10,567 nt of DNA from JANNHK01 sp034408875. Lineage in GTDB: Bacteria > Actinomycetota > Acidimicrobiia > IMCC26256 > PALSA-610. The stretch lies in the NCBI GenBank assembly GCA_034408875.1, contig JAWXCJ010000248.1, positions 1 through 10,567 on the forward strand, read 5' to 3'. Shown in pieces: positions 7,786-10,567 of the stretch (its first letter is position 1; every line of letters begins with the position of its first letter). The notes under the pieces were generated by a model. The model ran no database searches and was not told where the DNA came from. It worked only from the letters and a program-made list of their open reading frames with translations. A program made the position numbers and the translations under genes.

Positions 7786-7798
7786 CGTTGAATCAACG
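7786..7798. promoter_or_regulatory. Small palindrome over the ftsZ -35 box, possible operator
   Basis: CGTTGA and TCAACG form perfect 6-base arms around a single A. The loop is too short for an RNA hairpin and the site would lie upstream of the transcript, so a protein-binding site is the better reading. It covers the predicted -35 TTGAAT. The half-site GTTGA/TCAAC recurs in the larger inverted repeat at 7831-7854. No regulator can be named from this. Confidence 0.35.
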
Positions 7799-7816
7799 GT
7801 CGCGCTCCGGTACAGT
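7788..7816 (+). promoter_or_regulatory. Predicted promoter for ftsZ
   Basis: A -35-like TTGAAT (7788-7793) and a -10-like TACAGT (7811-7816) are 17 bases apart, the best spacing for a housekeeping sigma factor. Each matches four of six consensus bases, and TACAGT fits the actinobacterial TAnnnT pattern. Transcription would start near 7822-7824, giving a leader of about 90 bases before ftsZ. The site lies in the only sizeable gap (133 bases) between genes here. Boxes and spacing are seen; promoter activity is inferred. Confidence 0.6.
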
Positions 7817-7830
7817 CTCGACACATACCG

Positions 7831-7854
7831 CAGGTTGACATAACAGTCAACCTG
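7831..7854. repeat. Perfect 9-base inverted repeat in the ftsZ leader
   Basis: The arms CAGGTTGAC (7831-7839) and GTCAACCTG (7846-7854) are exact reverse complements around a 6-base loop ATAACA. It starts about 8 bases after the predicted transcription start. It could be an operator, since it shares the half-site GTTGA/TCAAC with the palindrome over the -35 box, or an RNA hairpin in the leader. No T-run follows, so it is not a standard intrinsic terminator. The left arm also contains an exact TTGACA, but no fitting -10 box follows. Confidence 0.6.
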
Positions 7855-7860
7855 CACCTG

Positions 7861-7879
7861 AGGTCGAGAGTTTCGACCT
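7861..7879. repeat. Perfect 7-base inverted repeat in the ftsZ leader
   Basis: AGGTCGA (7861-7867) and TCGACCT (7873-7879) pair exactly around the 5-base loop GAGTT. It follows the 9-base repeat by only 6 bases, and 14 bases separate it from the ftsZ Shine-Dalgarno. It would form a second hairpin in the leader RNA. There is no T-run beyond one short TT, so termination is unlikely. Confidence 0.5.
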
Positions 7880-7893
7880 TACCCGGGGCCTGT

Positions 7894-7902
7894 AGGGAAG
7901 GG
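7894..7902 (+). promoter_or_regulatory. Ribosome binding site for ftsZ
   Basis: The purine run AGGGAAGGG ends 9 bases before ATG 7912, a good Shine-Dalgarno position. It supports this start, and the FtsZ core begins a few residues later (HYLAVIKVVGVGGGG). Confidence 0.65.
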
Positions 7903-7911
7903 TTTGTCACC

Positions 7912-8997
7912 ATGCTCGGCGTACCGCAGCACTACCTCGCGGTCATCAAGGTGGTTGGCGTCGGCGGCGGTGGCTGCAACGCGATCAACCGGATGATCGA
8001 TGCCGGCTTGAAAGGCGTCGAGTTCATCGCCATCAACACCGACGCGCAGTCGCTGTTGTTGTCGGACGCCGACGTGAAGCTCGACATCGGTCGTCAGCTC
8101 ACGCGCGGACTCGGCGCCGGATCGGACCCCGACATCGGTCGGGCCGCCGCCGAAGAGCACCGCCAAGAAATCGAGGAAGTGCTCAAGGGTGCGGACATGG
8201 TGTTCATCACCGCGGGCAAGGGCGGCGGCACCGGCACCGGCGGCGCGCCCCTCGTCGCGGAGATCGCCAAGAACATCGGCGCGTTGACGGTCGGCGTGGT
8301 GACGCGTCCGTTCGGGTTCGAAGGACGCCGGCGCTCGGTGCAAGCCGAGTCCGGAATCCAACAACTCAAGGACAAGGTCGACACGATCATCATCATTCCG
8401 AACGAGCGGCTGCTCCAGGTGAGCGACGAGCGCACCTCGATGCTCAACGCGTTCAAGATGGCCGACGAAGTTCTGCTCCAGGGTGTGCAGGGCATCACCG
8501 ACCTCATCACGACGCCGGGTCTCATCAACACCGACTTCGCCGACGTGAAGATGATCCTCACCAACGCGGGCTCCGCACTCATGGGTGTCGGCTACGCGTC
8601 GGGCGACGGTCGCGCCGTCGCCGCGGCCCGCGCCGCGATCTCGAGCCCGCTGCTCGAAGCGAGCATCGAAGGCGCACGCGGCATCCTGCTCAACGTCAGC
8701 GGCCCGTCCGACATCGGCCTGTTCGAGTTGAACGAAGCGGCCGAGATCATCGGTCAGGCGGCCCACCCCGACGCGAACATCATCTTCGGTGCGGTCATCG
8801 ACGACGCGCTCGGTGACGAGGTCCGCCTCACGGTCATCGCCGCCGGTTTCGACCGGTTCGAAGGTGAACAGCAACGCGGGGCCCGCCCGCTCGCATCCGA
8901 GACCACGCTCGGTCTCGACGACGAAGACTCGTTGATGGGCGACGACGCACTCGACCTCGGCGACGACGACTTCGACGTCCCCGAGTTCCTGCGCTAG
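7912..8997 (+). CDS. ftsZ: Cell division GTPase FtsZ
   Basis: FtsZ is the tubulin-like GTPase whose filaments form the Z-ring at midcell. The 361-aa product starts with the usual short N-terminus and HYLAVIKVVGVGGGGCNA (7-24). The GTP-binding signature GGGTGTG is at 104-110, preceded by Lys (AGKGGGTGTG) where many species have Met or Glu. The T7 loop NTDFADVK (206-213) carries the residues that complete the GTPase site of the neighbouring subunit (N206, D208, D211). The GTPase core ends near 315. It is followed by a short acidic linker (about 318-350, rich in Asp and Glu) and the C-terminal peptide DDDFDVPEFLR (351-361), which in actinobacteria binds partners such as SepF, encoded nearby. ftsZ has its own predicted promoter and a leader with two inverted repeats. 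There is no ftsA upstream, as is normal in Actinomycetota. Confidence 0.98.
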   Translation: MLGVPQHYLAVIKVVGVGGGGCNAINRMIDAGLKGVEFIAINTDAQSLLLSDADVKLDIGRQLTRGLGAGSDPDIGRAAAEEHRQEIEEVLKGADMVFITAGKGGGTGTGGAPLVAEIAKNIGALTVGVVTRPFGFEGRRRSVQAESGIQQLKDKVDTIIIIPNERLLQVSDERTSMLNAFKMADEVLLQGVQGITDLITTPGLINTDFADVKMILTNAGSALMGVGYASGDGRAVAAARAAISSPLLEASIEGARGILLNVSGPSDIGLFELNEAAEIIGQAAHPDANIIFGAVIDDALGDEVRLTVIAAGFDRFEGEQQRGARPLASETTLGLDDEDSLMGDDALDLGDDDFDVPEFLR

Positions 8998-9022
8998 CCC
9001 GGAAGCGCCAGCCGGGAAGCGT
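8995..9022. repeat. Imperfect 14-base tandem duplication at the ftsZ stop
   Basis: TAGCCCGGAAGCGC (8995-9008) and CAGCCGGGAAGCGT (9009-9022) match at 11 of 14 positions, and a shorter TAGCCGAG follows at 9023-9030. The first unit begins with the ftsZ stop codon. The second holds the GGGAAG that may serve as the ribosome binding site of pgeF. It is probably a local slippage duplication. Confidence 0.5.
9014..9019 (+). promoter_or_regulatory. Possible ribosome binding site for pgeF
   Basis: GGGAAG ends 10 bases before the GTG at 9030. It supports that start, which is also needed to keep the first conserved strand (ARVWCSDRRGGVS) in the protein. No later in-frame start would keep it. Confidence 0.45.
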
Positions 9023-9029
9023 TAGCCGA

Positions 9030-9746
9030 GTGGATCCGCGGCCGTCGGGGTTTAGCCGGGCGCGCGTCTGGTGCAGTGACCGGCGCGGCGGGGTGTCCCG
9101 CGCGCCGTTCGACGGGTGCAACGTCGGCGACCACGTCGGCGACGACGCCGTCGCCGTCGGTGAGAACCGGCGGCGCGTGGCACGCGCGGCCGGGCTCCCG
9201 GATCCACGGTTGTGGGTCTGGCTCCGCCAGGTGCACGGCACGCGCGTGCACGTGGCGACGGGACCCACGGCCGGACCCCCGGAAGCCGACGCGGCCGTCA
9301 CGGCAACGCGGGGGCTGCCGCTGGCGATCCTCACCGCGGACTGCGCGCCGATCGCACTCGTCTCCGACGACGCGGTGGGTGTCGTCCACGCGGGTCACCG
9401 GGGCCTGGTCGACGGTGTGATCGAGAACGCGATGGCCGAACTGCGCGCGATTGGCAACGGTCCGGTGCGCGCATTTCTCGGGCCGTGCATCCGCCCCGAC
9501 CTCTACGAGTTCGGAAGCGACGAACTCGCCCACGCGGTCGAGGCACTCGGTCCCGACGTCGCGGCGAGGACGGCCGCGGGGAAGCCTGCGCTCGACATCC
9601 CCGCGGGGGTGCGGATCGCGCTCGAGCGCGCGGACGTCGACGCGTTCGACGACTGCGGCGTGTGCACCTCGGCGTCGAGTGAATACTTTTCCTACCGGCG
9701 CGACGGCACCACCGGCCGCCAGGTCACGGTTGTGGTGCTGCCATGA
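9030..9746 (+). CDS. pgeF: PgeF-type peptidoglycan editing factor (YfiH/YlmD, multicopper polyphenol oxidase family)
   Basis: Members of this family (also annotated laccase domain or DUF152) are cytoplasmic. E. coli PgeF hydrolyses UDP-MurNAc-L-Ser, removing precursors that MurC has charged with the wrong amino acid; other members act on purine nucleosides. The 238-aa product has SDRRGGVSRAPFD (16-28), NVGDHVGDD (31-39), RQVHG (66-70), TADCAPI (102-108), VVHAGHRG (118-125), GPCIRPDLYEFG (151-162) and CTSASSEYFSYRRDGTTGRQ (212-231). H69, C105 and H120 match the metal-binding His-Cys-His of the family. HAGHRG has His where the family normally has Trp (HAGWRG). The start is GTG 9030, 32 bases after ftsZ, and the stop overlaps yggS by 4 bases. 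Its place between ftsZ and yggS is common in Gram-positive bacteria. The role here is inferred from family and context. Confidence 0.88.
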   Translation: MDPRPSGFSRARVWCSDRRGGVSRAPFDGCNVGDHVGDDAVAVGENRRRVARAAGLPDPRLWVWLRQVHGTRVHVATGPTAGPPEADAAVTATRGLPLAILTADCAPIALVSDDAVGVVHAGHRGLVDGVIENAMAELRAIGNGPVRAFLGPCIRPDLYEFGSDELAHAVEALGPDVAARTAAGKPALDIPAGVRIALERADVDAFDDCGVCTSASSEYFSYRRDGTTGRQVTVVVLP

Positions 9747-10414
9747 CCGGCGCGACTATCGACGAGAACCTTGCCCACGTGCGCAGACGCATCGCCGTGG
9801 CCGCCGGGCAGGCGGGACGCCGCGCCGAGTCGGTCACCCTTGTGGCGGTGTCGAAGACAGTGCCGCCGAGTGCGATCGACGAGGCCGTCGCCGCCGGGCA
9901 GCGCGACTTCGGCGAGAACCGCGCCCAGGAGTTGGTGGCGCACGCGGCCGCCGTCCCCGACGAGACGCTGCGCTGGCACTTCGTCGGCCGGCTCCAGTCG
10001 AACAAGGTGAAAGCGATCGCGCCGATCGTGTCCTGCTGGCAGTCGGTCGACCGCCCCGAACTCGGACCGGTCATCGCCCGGTACGCGCCCGGGGCCGAGG
10101 TGCTCGTGCAGGTGAACGTCGGCGCGGAACCCCAAAAGGGAGGATGCCCGCCCGCCGAGACCCCGGCGTTGGTGGACCAACTCCGGGAGCACGGGCTGTT
10201 GGTGCGGGGGCTCATGACGGTGCCGCCCGTGGGCGAGGATCCGAGACCCCATTTCGAGGCGATACGGACGCTCGGTGAACGTCTGGGGCTGGCCGAACTC
10301 TCTATGGGTATGACTGGCGATTACGAGGTCGCAATCGCCGCCGGGGCGACGATCGTGCGCGTCGGAACCGCAGTGTTCGGGGCTCGTCCGAGCCTGACCG
10401 GGCCACCGCTGTAG
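9743..10414 (+). CDS. yggS: PLP homeostasis protein YggS/YlmE (PLPBP family)
   Basis: This is a single-domain, TIM-barrel PLP-binding protein of the YggS/PROSC family. It has no known enzyme activity and keeps free pyridoxal phosphate and amino-acid pools in balance. The 223-aa product has the PLP-binding Lys in VAVSKTVP (K38), FGENRAQEL (56-64), WHFVGRLQSNKVK (78-90), VQVNVGAEPQKGG (122-134), GLMTVPP (156-162) and the phosphate-binding end LSMGMTGDYEVAIAAG (186-201) with VRVGTAVFG (205-213). Length is normal. ATG 9743 overlaps the pgeF stop as ATGA. The gene sits between pgeF and sepF, as the homologue ylmE does in many Gram-positive division clusters. Why it is kept there is not clear from sequence. 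Confidence 0.94.
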   Translation: MTGATIDENLAHVRRRIAVAAGQAGRRAESVTLVAVSKTVPPSAIDEAVAAGQRDFGENRAQELVAHAAAVPDETLRWHFVGRLQSNKVKAIAPIVSCWQSVDRPELGPVIARYAPGAEVLVQVNVGAEPQKGGCPPAETPALVDQLREHGLLVRGLMTVPPVGEDPRPHFEAIRTLGERLGLAELSMGMTGDYEVAIAAGATIVRVGTAVFGARPSLTGPPL

Positions 10415-10430
10415 GCTCTCACATCGACGC

Positions 10431-10436
10431 GGAGGG
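10431..10436 (+). promoter_or_regulatory. Ribosome binding site for sepF
   Basis: GGAGGG lies 8 bases before ATG 10445 in the 30-base gap after yggS. It is a strong Shine-Dalgarno site and fixes the sepF start. I see no convincing separate promoter in the gap, so sepF is probably read together with yggS. Confidence 0.75.
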
Positions 10437-10444
10437 ATTCGCCC

Positions 10445-10567
10445 ATGTCGGTTTTCAAGAAGGCGATGGTCTACCTCGGCCTTGTTGACGACGAGCGGTA
10501 TTACGGCGACGACGAGTACTACGACGACGCCTACGAAGAGGAGCGGCCCGCACCACCCGCGCGCGCG
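10445..10567 (+). CDS. sepF: Cell division protein SepF, N-terminal part only
   Basis: SepF binds the FtsZ C-terminal peptide and tethers the Z-ring to the membrane, the role FtsA has in other bacteria. Only the first 41 codons lie in the window; the frame is open to its end. The start, MSVFKKAMVYLGLVDDE, fits the amphipathic membrane-targeting helix of SepF. An acidic, Tyr-rich stretch follows (YYGDDEYYDDAYEEE), then a proline-rich piece, matching the N-terminus and linker start of actinobacterial SepF. The globular SepF fold that would confirm the call is beyond the window. Support comes from the strong GGAGGG site, position after ftsZ-pgeF-yggS, and the absence of ftsA. No other likely identity comes to mind. 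Confidence 0.87.
   Translation, partial: MSVFKKAMVYLGLVDDERYYGDDEYYDDAYEEERPAPPARA

Noticed and set aside
7820..7824. GACAC, resembling the core of the WhiA binding motif known from Streptomyces
   Set aside because: A five-base match in a 133-base gap is likely by chance, and no flanking pattern supports it.
7818..7846. Second ftsZ promoter: TCGACA, 17 bases, TAACAG
   Set aside because: The -35 matches well but the -10 has only three of six bases. The upstream pair is more balanced. Kept only as an alternative.
7831..7854. Intrinsic terminator after ftsQ
   Set aside because: The stem is perfect but only 5 of 9 pairs are G-C and no T-run follows. Position after the predicted promoter fits a leader or operator better.
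10412..10417. TAGGCT as a -10 box for sepF
   Set aside because: No fitting -35 box lies at a proper distance, and it overlaps the yggS stop codon. Readthrough from yggS is simpler.

Overview
This is a GC-rich, almost fully coding stretch of a division and cell wall (dcw) cluster. Apart from a small murF remnant at the left edge, every gene lies on the + strand. The order is mraY, murD, ftsW, murG, murC, murB, ftsQ, ftsZ, pgeF, yggS, sepF. ftsA is absent, ftsZ is followed by pgeF-yggS-sepF, and FtsZ ends in a DxDVPxFL-type tail. This layout is typical of Actinomycetota. Sequence flavour (short FtsZ linker, HLPGEV form of the MurC ligase motif, very high GC) makes me lean to an uncultured Acidimicrobiia-like lineage, but that assignment is an inference without a search.

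Bases 1-62 do not belong with the rest. On the minus strand they encode about 20 codons matching the C-terminal end of MurF, the gene normally just upstream of mraY and on the same strand. The murF end is therefore inverted and cut off at the start of mraY. This suggests an assembly or amplification chimera at a contig edge, or less likely a real local inversion. The true mraY start may have been lost at this junction.

Bases 64-7778 are seven genes joined by overlaps of 1 to 8 bases, most of the ATGA or GTGA type, so they are probably one translationally coupled operon. They carry out the late cytoplasmic and membrane steps of peptidoglycan synthesis: MurB and MurC make UDP-MurNAc-Ala, MurD adds D-Glu, MraY forms lipid I, MurG forms lipid II, and FtsW polymerises at the septum. 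FtsQ is the divisome scaffold.

Bases 7779-7911 are the only real intergenic space. It holds a plausible promoter (TTGAAT, 17 bases, TACAGT) for ftsZ, a small palindrome over the -35 box, and two perfect inverted repeats in the predicted leader. ftsZ can thus be expressed apart from the murein genes. Bases 8998-10567 hold pgeF (peptidoglycan editing), yggS (PLP homeostasis) and the start of sepF (membrane anchor of FtsZ), which runs off the window.

I see no mobile element, CRISPR array, tRNA or rRNA, and no clearly novel multi-gene system. The observations most worth checking are the inverted murF end and the paired inverted repeats before ftsZ.
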